Origin: Trametes villosa
Taxonomy: Eukaryota; Basidiomycota; Agaricomycetes; Polyporales; Polyporaceae
Length of the DNA: 64,000 nucleotides
Assembly (NCBI GenBank): GCA_002964805.2
Contig: PUDQ02000079.1
Coordinates: forward strand, 248,001 to 312,000
Direction: 5' to 3'
A model generated the notes under the pieces. It was not told the DNA's origin. It made no database searches and was given only the letters and a program-made list of their open reading frames with translations. Below, piece by piece: positions 24,001 through 35,384 of this stretch. Position numbers and translations under genes: made by a program. Numbering within the stretch: the first letter of the stretch is position 1; every line of letters starts with the position of its first letter.

Positions 24001-24290
24001 CATGTGCGCGTCGAAGTTGTGTTGACCGGCCGTGGAACAGTAAAATCAACTACCTGGACCCTAGGTATGTGACATTGTGCGTCGGCCTATGTGCACGAGA
24101 CTGATGGTGCTATGTGTCCCAGAATCACCGTCGCATGGTGCAAGGACAACGATGTCCCTGTAGAGAAGTTGTTCTCGAAGACTCTCATCACTAAATGTGC
24201 GTAGTCTCCGTGCCCTCTGCACTTCACCTCGATGCTGACTCTACTGCAGTCCCTTGGGCTATGGAGGCTGATCCGGAGTGGAAGTTCTGA
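21024..24290 (+). CDS. TOP1: DNA topoisomerase I (type IB)
   Basis: Relaxes supercoiled nuclear DNA by nicking one strand through a 3'-phosphotyrosine. Eleven exons (21024-21179, 21242-22007, 22060-22202, 22258-22515, 22566-22796, 22849-23184, 23237-23479, 23551-23984, 24041-24064, 24123-24196, 24250-24290) encode 901 aa. Residues 1-270 are a Lys/Ser/acidic tail with basic nuclear-signal clusters and a repeated acidic-PL motif. The core domain starts near [21 protein letters not shown] coiled linker rich in Lys and Glu (KKKKKY to MEDREAG) precedes the C-terminal domain. The active site is Tyr860 in SKINYLDPR, encoded in a 24-nt exon. The domain order and core blocks match eukaryotic TOP1 throughout. 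It is divergent from the NDUFB3 homologue. Confidence 0.95.
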
Positions 24291-24752
24291 ACGGTTGTTG
24301 CTACATTATTTCCATAACACACTCCACCGGACCGTGGACTGCATCATATCCTCCTCTCATCCATCCGTCCGCACCGTCCCGGACGTTCCATAACTAATAC
24401 TATCTGCTCTCCTCACGCTGTCTCCATCGCACACCCGTCGCATACACACCGAGCTGTCTTTGTAGTTTTTCTTTTCGCTGTAGAGGCATTCGCAGGATCT
24501 GCTATATATGGGCGCACAATGTATCCCTCACCCATCCCTCTCTCCGAGTCTCTCGTGTTCCCTCTGAGTAATATTGCGTGCGTGGCTGGCCGGCGCGGGT
24601 GCAGAGCGTCCGAGGCTCCGAGCGAGTCGCGTCGCGGGCGTCTGAGCGCTTCCATACCGCTCTGCGCGTTCACGTGTAGAAGCGCACAGCAGCGTCACCG
24701 GCGGCGAGCGAGCGAGCCCCAGCCTTTCCTCTCCACCACCACCTCCCCCGCC
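24291..24752. other. Intergenic region, TOP1 3' side and CDS1 promoter
   Basis: About 460 bp between two plus-strand genes. A CT-rich stretch at 24390-24425 and another at 24720-24745 precede the next start. No further gene seen. Confidence 0.5.
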
Positions 24753-27001
24753 ATGTCCCAGGCCACCCGACCGTCCTTCACCTCCCAGACCGCCTGGGCC
24801 GCGCTCGGCGTCGAGTCCGGCGAGGACACCGACGACGAGGTCCTCGACGAGACCCCCGCGTCCCAGCCAGACAGGTATGCATGACCGACCGCCCAGCGCC
24901 CGCGCGCCCTGGCCTACCACCGATTCGTGCTGAAACATGCGTCTGCTAGCGCGTCCGAGGGCCCCGCGAAGCTCTCGAAGAGTGCCCTGAAGAAGCAGAA
25001 GGCGCAGGCCCGCGCGGAGAAACGGCAGCTGGAGAAGATCGCGCGCGCCGCGGCGAGGGCGCAGGCTGCGGGCGGGAAGGCTGCTGTGAGCCCCGATGCG
25101 ACGGCGGCTCCTGCCGCACCCCAGCCCGTCGCGCAGACTCTGCCAGCAGCCCAGGCGCCGCCTGCTGTCGAGCCGGTGGCCGCCCCTGCACCGGAGAAGC
25201 TTCCCGTCAAGGAGCTCGTCCAGGACGTGTCAAAACCTGCTGTGGCCAAGCCCGCAAACGGCGCCGCCCACTTGAGCGAGGCTGCGAATAGATCAACACC
25301 GTCCGCACCTGCGCCAGAGCCGTCGGTGCCCTCATTACCGCCGCCCCCGACGTATGCGGCCCCTCTGCCAGTCGAGGCCAAGCCCGCTGCGCAGCCTGTG
25401 GCTATTCCAGCGCCCTCTGAGAAGGCAGCGGTTCCGGTGGCGCGCAGGAACGACATTGAGAACCCTCCGGAGAAGAAGGTGGCTCAGCCCTCACCACAGG
25501 ATGCTGAGAAGGCGAAGAAAAAAGCGAGTTTCGTGACCCGTACGCTGTGGACGTTCATTATGATCGGTGGCTTTATCAGTAGGTCCACTTCCGCGCTTGT
25601 GGCGAGTCGTGTGCTGACGACTTGGATAGCGCTGCTGCTCATGGGACATGCGTACATGATCATCCTCGTCATGCTATGCCAAACTCTGGTGTACCGCGAG
25701 GTCACGGCGCTCTTCTCGCTCAAGCGGAAAGACGTAGGCGAGGGGAACGCGAGGGGACGCGATCCTTGGAGCAAGACGCTGAACTGGTACTTCTTCGCCA
25801 TCACCAACTACTTTTTGTACGGCGAGAGCATCATCTACTACTTCAAGGTATGCTCGGCTCGATAATGCTCAGCACACACCTGCTCACGCTTTCTTTCTTC
25901 GCCAGCATGTCGTCTTCTCCAACGCGCAGCTCACGCTGTTCGCGACGAACCATCGTTTCGTTAGCTTCACGCTGTACCTGATCGGTTTCGTTGGCTTCGT
26001 CCTCTCGCTCAAGCGCGGCTACCTCAAGCAACAGTTCGGTCTGTTCTGCTGGGTGCACATGTCGCTGCTCCTCATCGTTGTCTCAAGGTTCGTCACGAGC
26101 ACACGAAGTCTATCGCGAAATGAACTCACCCCGCTTCCCTCAGCCACTTCATCGTCAACAACATCCTCGAGGGCCTCATCTGGTTCTGGGTCCCCGCGTC
26201 GCTCGTGATCTGCAACGACGTCTTTGCGTACATCTGGGGCATCACCGTCGGCCGCACCCCGCTCATCAAGCTCTCGCCGAAGAAGACGGTCGAGGGCTTC
26301 GTCGGCGCGTTCTTCAGCACGATCGTCTTCGGCCTCCTCTGGGGCTCGTACTTCATGCGCTTCGACTACATGATCTGCCCCATGCGCGACCTCGGCGTCA
26401 CCGCGTGGAGCGGCCAGCAGTGCGAGCCCAACCCCGTCTTCGTCTGGCGCGACTGGCAGATGCCTGCGCCGCTCAGCGCGCCCATTAGCACTCTGGTAAG
26501 TGCAACTTCTACACTACGCTCCTACTATATGCGAGGGCGAGTTACTCATGGGCGGTATATTAGCTCGGCCACCAGGTGACGGCGATCCCATACGCGCCGT
26601 ACCACCTTCACCTGCTCGTGCTGTCCTGCTTCGCGTCCCTCGTCGCGCCCTTCGGCGGCTTCTTTGCCTCCGGCTTCAAGCGCGCCTTCGACATCAAGGA
26701 CTTCGGCCACAGCATCCCCGGCCACGGCGGCATGACCGACCGCATGGACTGCCAGTGCGTCTCCCTCTCGTATCCCGCTACCCAAGAGCATGCATGCTGA
26801 ATACGGGTGCACTTAATCTACAGGTTCCTGATGGGCGTGTTCACCTACGTGTACTACAGCAGCCTCATCCGCGACAATCACGTCACCGTCGGCTCGATCC
26901 TCCAGACGATCGTCAGCGGCCTGACAGTCACCGAGCAGCTCCAGCTCATCGCCGACCTCAAGCGCTACCTCGAGAGCCAGGGCGTCGCCGTGAAGTTGTA
27001 G
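24753..27001 (+). CDS. CDS1: Phosphatidate cytidylyltransferase (CDP-diacylglycerol synthase)
   Basis: Makes CDP-diacylglycerol from phosphatidic acid and CTP in the endoplasmic reticulum, feeding phosphatidylinositol and related lipids. Seven exons (24753-24874, 24950-25578, 25630-25847, 25906-26087, 26144-26495, 26564-26754, 26824-27001) encode 623 aa. The first roughly 200 residues are a disordered Ala/Pro/Lys-rich extension, longer than usual. Multiple membrane helices follow, starting near [11 protein letters not shown]. The family signature lies at about residues 537-563: [20 protein letters not shown] followed by GMTDRMD. The C-terminus reads [19 protein letters not shown]. The extension has short Lys-rich coiled segments but no recognised domain. 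It is convergent with RPS23. Confidence 0.94.
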
Positions 27002-27587
27002 GGGCCCGATCATTTCTTGCTTGAAATGGTAGTGGCTGCGAGTCCGACGTCGGGCGGTGGCGGCCTGCAGCTGCCCTCTAAAACAGCGTTGACGCCGTTG
27101 GGGAAAGGGGGCCTGGGAGGGGGACGATATGGCGGCTTGATTCTCCTGGGCGAGAGTCGGTTTCTTGATCTGCATTCAACATACAGTAATCCGTCTAATC
27201 GTATGAACCCACCATGCTAAGTAGTTTTTCGCTGCGGTAATACATGATATCTCCGGGAGATGTTGGACGCGATGGGAGCGTGCAGTCTGAAACGTATATG
27301 ATTTGTATCAATGACAGGTGGATGTTGCGCGTACCCTACTGTCACTGCCTGATCGGCGTAGACACTTGCACAAGAGTGGCTCACATCGGAGCACGGTCGC
27401 GCGAAGGGATGCATGGGAAAAGACATCGTCGGGTAACCCCTGGTCTGTATTTTGGGTGCACGGCATAAAGCATATGGCTCATTCGGGATCATATGTTATG
27501 GTAGGTGGTACAGACATGATGCCGAGCAAAGTGGTTGGAGTGCGAGGAGACCGAAGAGCGACAGATACAACATGCGATGCGATGCGC
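27002..27587. other. Convergent intergenic region between CDS1 and RPS23
   Basis: About 590 bp holding two 3' flanks. No coding or repeat signal was recognised; the open frames here are short and on the wrong strand for either gene. Confidence 0.5.
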
Positions 27588-28368
27588 TTATGACCTGGGC
27601 TTCTCCTGTAGGGGAGATGTTAATGTACATCACCGATGCCATAAATGACGCGACTTGCCTTCTTCTCCTTCCAGAGAGCCAACAGACCAACGCCGGATAC
27701 CTTGACGACCTTGAAGCGGACACCAGGAATATCACCCTTGGCCTTACCCCGGCGACCGAAGCCGGAGATCAGGACCTCGTCGTTCTCGTCGACGAAGTTC
27801 AGGCAACCATCGTTCTGTCGGGCGCACCGCAGTCAATAATCAATGTCACGAGTGCACGCCGAAATGCCACCATCACGGTCCAGGCCGCACGAAAGGCGCA
27901 CAGAGCCCGAGTCGGAGCAGATAGGCTGGGAGGGTACTCACCGGCACGAAAGCGGTGACCTTCTTGCCGTTCTTGATGAGCTGCACACGGACACACTTCC
28001 GGATAGCGGAGTTGGGCTGCTTGGCCTCAACGCCGACCTTCTCCAGGACGATGCCCTTTGCGTGGGAGGAGCCTCCGGTGGGGGAGGTCTTGTAGATGTT
28101 ACCGAGGGCCCGCTTCTTGTATGCCTTGTCCGCCTGTTGCGCAGAAAAAAGCGCAGAAGAGGATAGGAAGGCAGACGGTCAGAGGGATCTCGTTCAGGGG
28201 TTAGGCAGAGAGATAGAGACTCACCCAGCGATTTTCACGGCGGTCGTTGCGGAGCTTGCGCGCAGCCTGCAGACCGCGGGGTTTGTTGGCTGGAGCACGG
28301 AAGCGTCAATGGCGAGCCCGACATGCGCAGAACGGCGAGCAGAGCAGGGACGGCGACTTACAGCCCAT
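27588..28368 (-). CDS. RPS23: 40S ribosomal protein S23
   Basis: Small-subunit protein of the decoding centre (bacterial S12 homologue). Five minus-strand exons (28368-28362, 28289-28225, 28133-27942, 27814-27659, 27605-27588) encode 145 aa, the same length as the yeast protein. It starts [15 protein letters not shown], carries the loop [10 protein letters not shown] with the proline (P64) that is hydroxylated in other eukaryotes, and ends KEKKEKPRS. The first exon holds only seven coding bases. The last intron begins GC (GCAAGT) instead of GT and ends CTACAG. Without that splice the protein would end in a foreign tail ([12 protein letters not shown]), whereas splicing restores the universal C-terminus. 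It is divergent from the acetyltransferase-like gene. Confidence 0.96.
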
Positions 28369-28973
28369 TCTTGACGGTGTTGAGGGTGGTGGGGACGAGG
28401 GAAGAAGACTAGAGGCGGAGTTCGAATTCAAGATGCCAGAACTGTGAAGTACCTCGCCTTCCCAGCACGTGACTGGCAAGCACCGCAGGGATGGCGCTCG
28501 GCAAGCGCCGAGCCTCCTCTCACCGCGATTCGATTGTGCGACCCGGGAACGCTCAGCCTGTGCAATCCACTCAGTTTGCCCTCCAGTCTCCCACCTGCGA
28601 GTAAAACGACCCATGTTATGCGTTCAACTGCGGGCGCATTTTGTGGCCTGCGGTTTTTTAAAGTTAGCACGCATCGCTGACCGCAAACACCTGCTGTCGC
28701 GTTGCACTGCTCCGTCACCGTGTTCGAGGCCTGCGTCCTTTCGATGACAGGCACCTCCACTACCAGATACCCACCGGCATGTGTAAGATACTGCGCTGAT
28801 GTGAAGCTTGTCCTTGCGCCACCCACCAACTTATCTCGTGCGAGCTTATTCACCTCGATCATCCCACACTGACTCGTTATCAGGCTCTATGCTGCCTTCA
28901 TATATGAGGCGGCAAGGTGTGCGAGGGAGCGATTGCCTCGACGACAAATCCAACCGCCATCCAGCCCGTTAAT
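28369..28973. promoter_or_regulatory. Divergent promoter region of RPS23 and the acetyltransferase-like gene
   Basis: 605 bp between two start codons. The RPS23 side (28375-28420) is CT-rich on the RPS23 strand, as expected for a ribosomal protein leader. No TATA box is clear on either side. Confidence 0.45.
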
Positions 28974-30668
28974 ATGACAGCAAAGCGAGAAATCCAATAC
29001 TACCACCACGGACGCTTCCGTGTCGCCGGGGGCGTCCTGCCTGATGCTATCACTGCGTACCAGACTTATGGCGATCCAGCAAATCCGTGCATAGTGTTTC
29101 CCACATGCTACGGAGGAAGACTCGACAGTAAGTCCTTGTTCTGATGCGTACTCTGGAGGTTGACAAGCGAGACAGATGTGGGTCTCCTAGGCCAGGACTA
29201 CATGATAGGCACGGATAAAGTAGGATGGCATCGGGTTCCAAAGAGCAAGTACTCAACGGGAACGTGGGCAGGCTCTTGATCCCTCGCAATACTACATTGT
29301 CACGTTGGCGCTGTTCGCCAATGGCGAGGTAAGTACCACACTGTGCCATCTCTTGGCAAATGCCTGCCTGCTGACGACCCGTTCGCAGTCGTCCTCGCCG
29401 TCCAACACGGTAACGCCGACAAACCGCCCCCTTCTGCTCTCGACCGTTCTGATATCCGCTCCCCAATAGCCCGCGCCCTATAACGGGCCATATTTCCCAG
29501 CGGTGTCCTACGAAGATAACATGTGAGATCCAGCGTCCGCCTTCTGACCGCGCACTATCTCACTGATAGACAGCCGTGCGCAGTACGCAGTCCTCACGAA
29601 GGCCCTCAATGTCAAGAAGGCCTTCTGCGTGATCGGCTTCTCCATGGGAGGCCAGCAGGTGACTCCCCTCCCCTTTGTGGCGCGCGGTTCATTCCACAGA
29701 AGCTCATCCTGCCATTGACAGGCCTACTATTGGCCGGTGATGTACCCGGACTTCGTCGAAAGGTCGGTGCACATTCCATCTCTAGCCATCTCTGTGCGCA
29801 GCATTGACCGTTAGCCTCCATCAGGTTCATACCCATCTGCGGGTCCGCGCGCACGAGCCCGCACAACAAGTGGTGCGTCTCCAGGGGCCGCCGGCATCCC
29901 GACCGCCGGAACTGAGCTCGATCGCGCATCTCTCCCGTTTTCCAGCTTCCTCGAGGGCCCCAAGGCGGCGCTCGTCAGCTCCAAGGACTTCGAGAACGGG
30001 CACTACACAAGGGAGCCTCAGTTTGGCATCCGCGCGTTCGGACGTGCGTACTCCGCGTGGGCGTACGGTCAGACGGTAGGTGTCCTCTCTACAAGTTCAT
30101 CAGAACGACGCTGCTAAACCCGCTCTTGCACCGTCTGCCAGTGGTTCCGCCAGCATGGGTACCTGATGAACGGGACATACTCGTCCCTGGACGACTTCCT
30201 GCGTGCCGAGTGGGAGGGCGGGTTCCTCGGAACGTGGGACGCAAACGATCTCATCACGCTCTTGCACACCTGGCAGACCGGGGACATCTCCCTGATCGGG
30301 AAGTCGGGGCTCGCTACGGAGAGCGACGACGCTGCATTTACGAGCGGCCTCGCGGGTATCAAAGCCAAGGGCTTGATTATGCCGTGCAAGACAGACTTGT
30401 ATTTCCCGGTGAGTTTAGCATTTACGTTCTACTCTCCGACTGCGCTCAACTTTCGAAAGCCGGAAGATAGCGAGATAGAGATCTCGCTGATGAAGAACGA
30501 CGCGAAGCTTGTCGTCATCGACTCCGTTTGGGGCCACATGGGTACGTCTTGCTGAGTGCGCTGTGTTGTCAGCCCATGCTCACGCGCCTTGTAGCTGGCG
30601 GCGGCAACAACCCTGAAGACGACGAATTCATCAAGGTGCAAGTGAGGAAATTCCTCCAGGAGGCTTGA
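28974..30668 (+). CDS. Homoserine O-acetyltransferase-like alpha/beta hydrolase
   Basis: Twelve small exons (28974-29127, 29176-29219, 29272-29328, 29389-29409, 29470-29522, 29574-29658, 29722-29762, 29825-29872, 29946-30075, 30142-30408, 30460-30541, 30595-30668) encode 351 aa, all in phase. The protein belongs to the homoserine acetyltransferase branch of alpha/beta hydrolases. The nucleophile elbow is GFSMGG (S133), the acid is in KTDLYF (D296), and the histidine is in SVWGHMAGG (H326). It is much shorter than Met2-type homoserine O-acetyltransferases (about 480-520 aa), so it is probably a relative of unknown substrate rather than the methionine pathway enzyme. No signal peptide. Very short exons, including one of 21 nt, make it easy to misannotate. 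It is divergent from RPS23. Confidence 0.85.
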
Positions 30669-32432
30669 ATGAAGGTCCACTCCCTCCGTAGTATGTATCC
30701 AGTTTGTCGTCAACTCTACGCGAGACCGTGTATGATTATGTCGTTGGCTGTCCGCATATACACTGTGAGCTCAGGCCTCTGGCCTCAGGAGTCGTGCTGG
30801 GCTGGGCCGATTAACATAGCATGGCTGTCAGCGCAAAAACCTCCGAACGCAAACAACACCGCCACGAGGCTAGCAGCCCAACAACATCCGAGTCTGCTGA
30901 AGACATGCCCAAACGCGGCAGGTCATCCAACTCGCGTCACTATGCGGCTCACCCATCCGTATGCGAGGCTGACGCCGGTCGTATTCCTGCCAGCCTGCGG
31001 CGTACAGCTGTGTTCGCCGCGCCAGGGGTATAAGGAGTGCCCCTCAGCCGACCGTGCACTCTAGGCACTCTCTCCCTCCTTCCTCCTCCTCCGACTATTA
31101 CCCTTTCCCTCCTCCCGCCGAGTGCCTCACTCCCCTTCCGGCTTGCATCGCTTTCTATGCGCTCTATCGCTCTCGCAGGGTTGCTCTCTACGCTTTCCTT
31201 CTCTCTCAAGCCTTCCTAGCGGACTCGTGTCCCCGGAGCATGCTTCACTCGTGGTTGAGGGCGCTAGCAGTAAGTTCCTATATCTTCAGACTTGTGTACG
31301 CTGTTCACTGAGCGTACTGCGACGCAGCCGCCCCTTCCCCGGGAGGGAAGCCACCTCAGTCGGGGCACCGTTCACTACCAGTAGCCTGCTATAGCCAGCC
31401 TGGTCACTGTGCGTCTGCCGCCGCCGTCACCGACGGCTTGGGGCCTCTCCAAGATGTCTCCCCGACTCGCTTCTGGGACACGAACCCGCGGCCACTATAC
31501 GACGCCGGTGGTACGCTCACTCATAGCTCCCTCACTCGTGCTTTACTCACAGAGACCCTACACAGCCGGGGCTACCGCTATTCAAGGAAGGACCGTCTCG
31601 CATTCTTTCATTTCACTCGTTATCACGGCGCAGATGCGCTCCGAGTCGCGAGATTGGCTGGCTCCAATTGTGCGTCGTTCTTGCTCCTTTGCTTCTTCTT
31701 TGCTGATGCGCTATTCCACGTCAGTCGCTGCTCCACGGCGAGAGGCCGCCCACTCCTGGCCTCACCGCGACTGCCTATCCGACGGTTCCTCCACCCGTCC
31801 CACACTCCTCGCGCAGGTGCGCGCGCGATTTTGGCAGTCTCCCTATGTGCGCATCATTTACTCCCTCTGCGCTGTCCTCGCTGACGCCTTACTGTTTGCT
31901 AGTCGCCGCTTCAAGGCAGGAGGCCGTCCACCCTCCCTTGGCCCCACCGTACCTGCCTAATCTCCTCGCTCTGTCCGCTACGCTGATTGCAGGGGTGCTC
32001 TGATGTACTACTAGTCTCCTTAATACCACGCCGGACATGCTCCATATCTGAATGTTGTGAATCCTGACTTCCACCCACTGTCAACGTGGTACTTCTAATA
32101 AGGCCCGTTATGTTGGTTCAGGCCTAGGTGCATTACGGCGCCACTTCATACGAAGAATAACTGTGCGGCTTCGGGTGTCTACACAACGAGCGGTGGTTGT
32201 TTGAAAACATAGAACAGCCCATACCTACTGGACTTGCGTGGTCGCCGTTCGACTTCACGCTCGACTTCAGCGAGTCTTCGGCGGCTACCGCGGGCGCGCG
32301 CTCGCGCTCCGGTCCGAGCTCCGGCAGTACTGTGGCTGATCGAGAGTGCTCCCCCGGACGGCCAGGATTGCGACTCCCCCCTTCCCACCACTCCCTGAGT
32401 CCCCCCTGTTGTCCACACCACCACTGCGCTGG
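30669..32432. other. Intergenic debris with an orphan signal-peptide ORF and an imperfect repeat
   Basis: About 1.76 kb. A TATA-like TATAAGG at 31029 is followed by a CT-rich leader and an ATG at 31157. That ATG opens a 20-codon frame whose translation resembles a secretion signal (MRSIALAGLLSTLSFSLKPS) and then stops. Other frames downstream (to about 31620) look partly protein-like but do not join with splice sites. I take it as the remains of a secreted-protein gene, with low certainty. The 178 bp repeat is listed separately. The last 100 bases are the promoter of the F-box gene. Confidence 0.35.
31675..31960. repeat. Imperfect 178-bp tandem repeat
   Basis: The stretch at about 31675-31780 recurs with many changes at about 31853-31960. 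Matched landmarks are CTGATGCG/CTGACGCC (31703, 31881), AGTCGC (31723, 31901), AGGCCG (31743, 31921) and CTGCCT (31771, 31953), giving a period of 178-182. There is no coding interpretation. Confidence 0.45.
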
Positions 32433-33884
32433 ATGTCCGAGTCCGAGGATGCCGATTTCTCAACCGAAACCGATACAGAATACTCGGGCGCAACTACGCA
32501 GCTGCCCTTCGACATCATCCATAGCCTCCTCGATTTCACTACCATCGTCGACCTGGTCAACTTTTGCAGCACCTGTAAGAACTTGCGCGCGCACCTGAAG
32601 AACGAATCGATCTGGAAACGTGTTTGCGCGCCGTACGGGCTCCGCGACTTGACTTACTTCGGTGGACAGTCCGCCTATGCCGTCTACACGGAGCTTCTGC
32701 ACCCCTACGCCCCCTTGCTCGGGCTATGGGCGAACGACTCGCCCTTTTACGGCAAGATACTCGAGTTTACGCTCTTCCCAGGAAATGAGAGCGAGCAGGG
32801 TGGCATCATAGGCGAGGTGTGGACCTCGCCTTCTACGGCGCCCCCAGACTCCCCTGCGCCACCCGCATACGTGCGCGCCGTGAAGCTTAGCTTCGAAGAC
32901 GATGATGCGGAACCCGACCCACCAGACCTCCACCTCGCCCCCGACTCTGGTGCTGTCCGCGTCTTCTGCGACACTCCCGCGCCGTCCGAAGAGCGCCCCT
33001 CCGCATCTGCCCGCCACCGCTCATCCCTCGTCCGGCTATCCTCCACAAACCTCGGCAAGTTCCTCCAATTTTACCGCAAGAAAGTAAACCTCCCAGAATT
33101 CCCGCCCCACATTTCCCCCTGGTACGACCGCGCGCGCGGCCTGCCGCGCATCCCCGAGGAGCCCGAGACGACGAGCCACCACCGCGAGGAGATCAAGCTG
33201 TACCCCGCCGCGCGCCTCCCCGCGGTCTTCGTCGCGCCCACCGCGGTGATCAAGCCGCCCGCGCTCTCGATCCGCTGCGCACGCGCGCCCGCAGAGTGCG
33301 TGTGCCACGCGCTGCACACGACCGCGCTGCCCTTCGCGAACCTCGACGCGCGCGCGCCGCGCTACTACCCGCTCAAAGCTGCGCCCCCACCTGCGGCAGA
33401 GAGCGCGGACCCGGCGGCGGACGGGTGGACGGTCGCGGCGCTGGACGGGATCTGGTACGGGTCGTACGGGCCGAACGGGACGGAGTGCATCTACCTCGCG
33501 CACGACGAGGACCTCGAGACGGTGGAGGCGACGAAGATCACGGGGGACGTGCACGTCCCGCGCGGGTGCGTGAGCTGGATCGTGCACGTCCCGCTCGCGA
33601 GCCAGCGCGAGACGCTGCGCGGATACTGGACCGCGGTGCGCACGGACGACGTCGTTCCGCGCCGCGTGCTCATGGGACATGGCACCATCGCGGGGAGGGG
33701 ATTCACGTAAGTCGCATATGATCTATGGTGTATGCTTGAGCCTCATGGCTTTGGGTTTAGGGACATGGCGATCGTCGAGCTTATGGCAGGCGTCATCTCG
33801 GCGAACCAGATCGATATATTCTGGACTGAAATCCACGAATTCCGGACGTACAAACGTTACCTTGGACGAGAATCCACGTCTTGA
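32433..33884 (+). CDS. F-box protein with FBXO31-like C-terminal domain
   Basis: Probable substrate receptor of an SCF ubiquitin ligase. Two exons (32433-33706 and 33761-33884) encode 465 aa. After a short acidic head an F-box lies at about residues 24-65 (LPFDIIHSLLDFTTIVDLVNF, WKRVC). The centre has a PLLGLWANDSPFYG block, and the C-terminal part has GIWYGSYGPNGTECIYL followed by KITGDVHVPRGCVSW. This resembles the barrel-like domain of FBXO31 and relatives (KITGD-N-P-G). The intron donor GTAAGT at 33707 overlaps a spurious stop; splicing adds a conserved-looking end, ISANQIDIFWTEIHEFRTYK. The ATG at 32433 was chosen because the open frame upstream has no ATG. Substrate unknown. Confidence 0.82.
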
Positions 33885-34125
33885 AGTTATATGTAGCATG
33901 ATGTACACACTGTATTATATCCACTCACTGTGCTCTAGATGTATCGTGTGCTGGTGAGTCTTACACCACTCTACTTGTGATCACCGCTGACGCTCTGTAA
34001 TAGTCGTTGTTCTCCAGTAGCACCTGTAATACTATCACCGGAGGATCGTATCTTGGATATCGGGAGCGTGAGTGACCTGCATATACGTATATAAGCCGCT
34101 ACTTTCCCCCTCAAGGGTCTGGAGT
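33885..34125. other. 3' flank of the FBXO31-like gene
   Basis: AT-richer sequence between the F-box gene and the first copy of the 1.1 kb repeat. No gene or repeat recognised. Confidence 0.4.
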
Positions 34126-34900
34126 TCCAAAAATTAATGCAGCACACATCGGCCGCCGCGTCCACGCCCGTTGCGCACAGGGCAACCCACGAAGGGCACC
34201 ACGCAACGAACACGAACGCGTCCTGGCATCCCACATCGCCCCGCACCTCGCAGCCACACTCCTCGTCCTCGGACAAATGCAAGAAGAGACGTCGTCCCGC
34301 CACCCCAACGATTATGACGACACAGCATCCAGCCTCAACGCCCATACGGTGGCACATTTACACCCCGGGGCCAGCACCTCGACGACGATATGTCTATGCG
34401 GACGCGGGGCGGCATATGCGGCTCGACCCCCAATTGCCCAATCGAGTGCTTTCAGCGGCTCCCACACGGCGTGACGGTATAGATCGGGCACCATCCGGCT
34501 TGGCTGGTCAACGTTTATTATGCGGGCTTTATTCCCAGGACGCCCCCGCTGGGTCACATAGCCCAGTGCCGCCCCACTGCACACATGCAGCTGCTCCGAG
34601 GAGCAGCTACCTTGTATGAGCGACGGTAAGGGAAACACCTCTTCTTCCGTACAGGTCGCATGCGGCCTGCCCGGGACAGCGCACTGAGTGCACCGTCCCG
34701 GATCCGAGCAATAGAGCGCTGCGGCGAGGATATGAAAGCGAGGACATACCGGCTCATGAAGGTCGTCGGACCCTGCCTCCCCTCCCCATCGTGTGGACCT
34801 CCGCGCGAGACGGTTCTCCGGGGTGCACCGAGGCGAAGCGCAGTGCACGGCAGAGTCGTCGAAGCCGATGGTGCAAGCGTAAGCTGAGCCCAACCCAGGG
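34126..34900. repeat. Diverged 1.1-kb repeat, copy A
   Basis: Starts near the landmark GTTCCAAAAATTAATGCAGC. The motif GGGCAACCCACGAAGGGCACC follows about 60 bases later. The distal end, near 34700-34800, matches copies B and C only loosely (CAATAGAGCGCTG, then CCCTGCCTCCCCTCCC). No protein-coding frame is shared between copies. This is the most decayed copy. Confidence 0.45.
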
Positions 34901-35384
34901 GTGGACGTGCAAGACGGCCTGTGCGGGGGGAGGGAGGACAGCGGACATGCCATGAGTGCTCTCTGCTTGAATCCGTTCTTATATGCGCCCTCCATCTGTC
35001 GGAGTGTGACTGCAATGAAGGGACAGGGGCTACGCGGATCCAAGTGCGACTCCTGTCTCGCATGAACCTACTCGCCTGCCTTTTTGGGCGGGGCGGAAAC
35101 AATACTACACCGCTCAGTGCGCCCTGTCCGTGGCGTGGATCGGGCTTCCTCGTAAATCACCATACAACATGGCGTCTCGCGTCTCCTCGCTGCTAGGTGT
35201 TGACAGGACGAGTCTACGGTGGACGTTCAAACTACGGTCAAGATGCTGCTTCCAAGCTGGTGTCGCATTGAGTCTACATCGGAACTACATAGGTGTATCA
35301 TTTCATGGGTAGTCATAACTTCGTAAATATTGGCATGCTGACCACATATGGTACTATATAGCGAACGATCCCTCGAAAGGACCA

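Noticed and set aside
27815..27941. Possible C/D-box snoRNA inside an RPS23 intron (GTGATGG box-C-like)
   Set aside because: No proper box D (CTGA) near the 3' end and no terminal stem.
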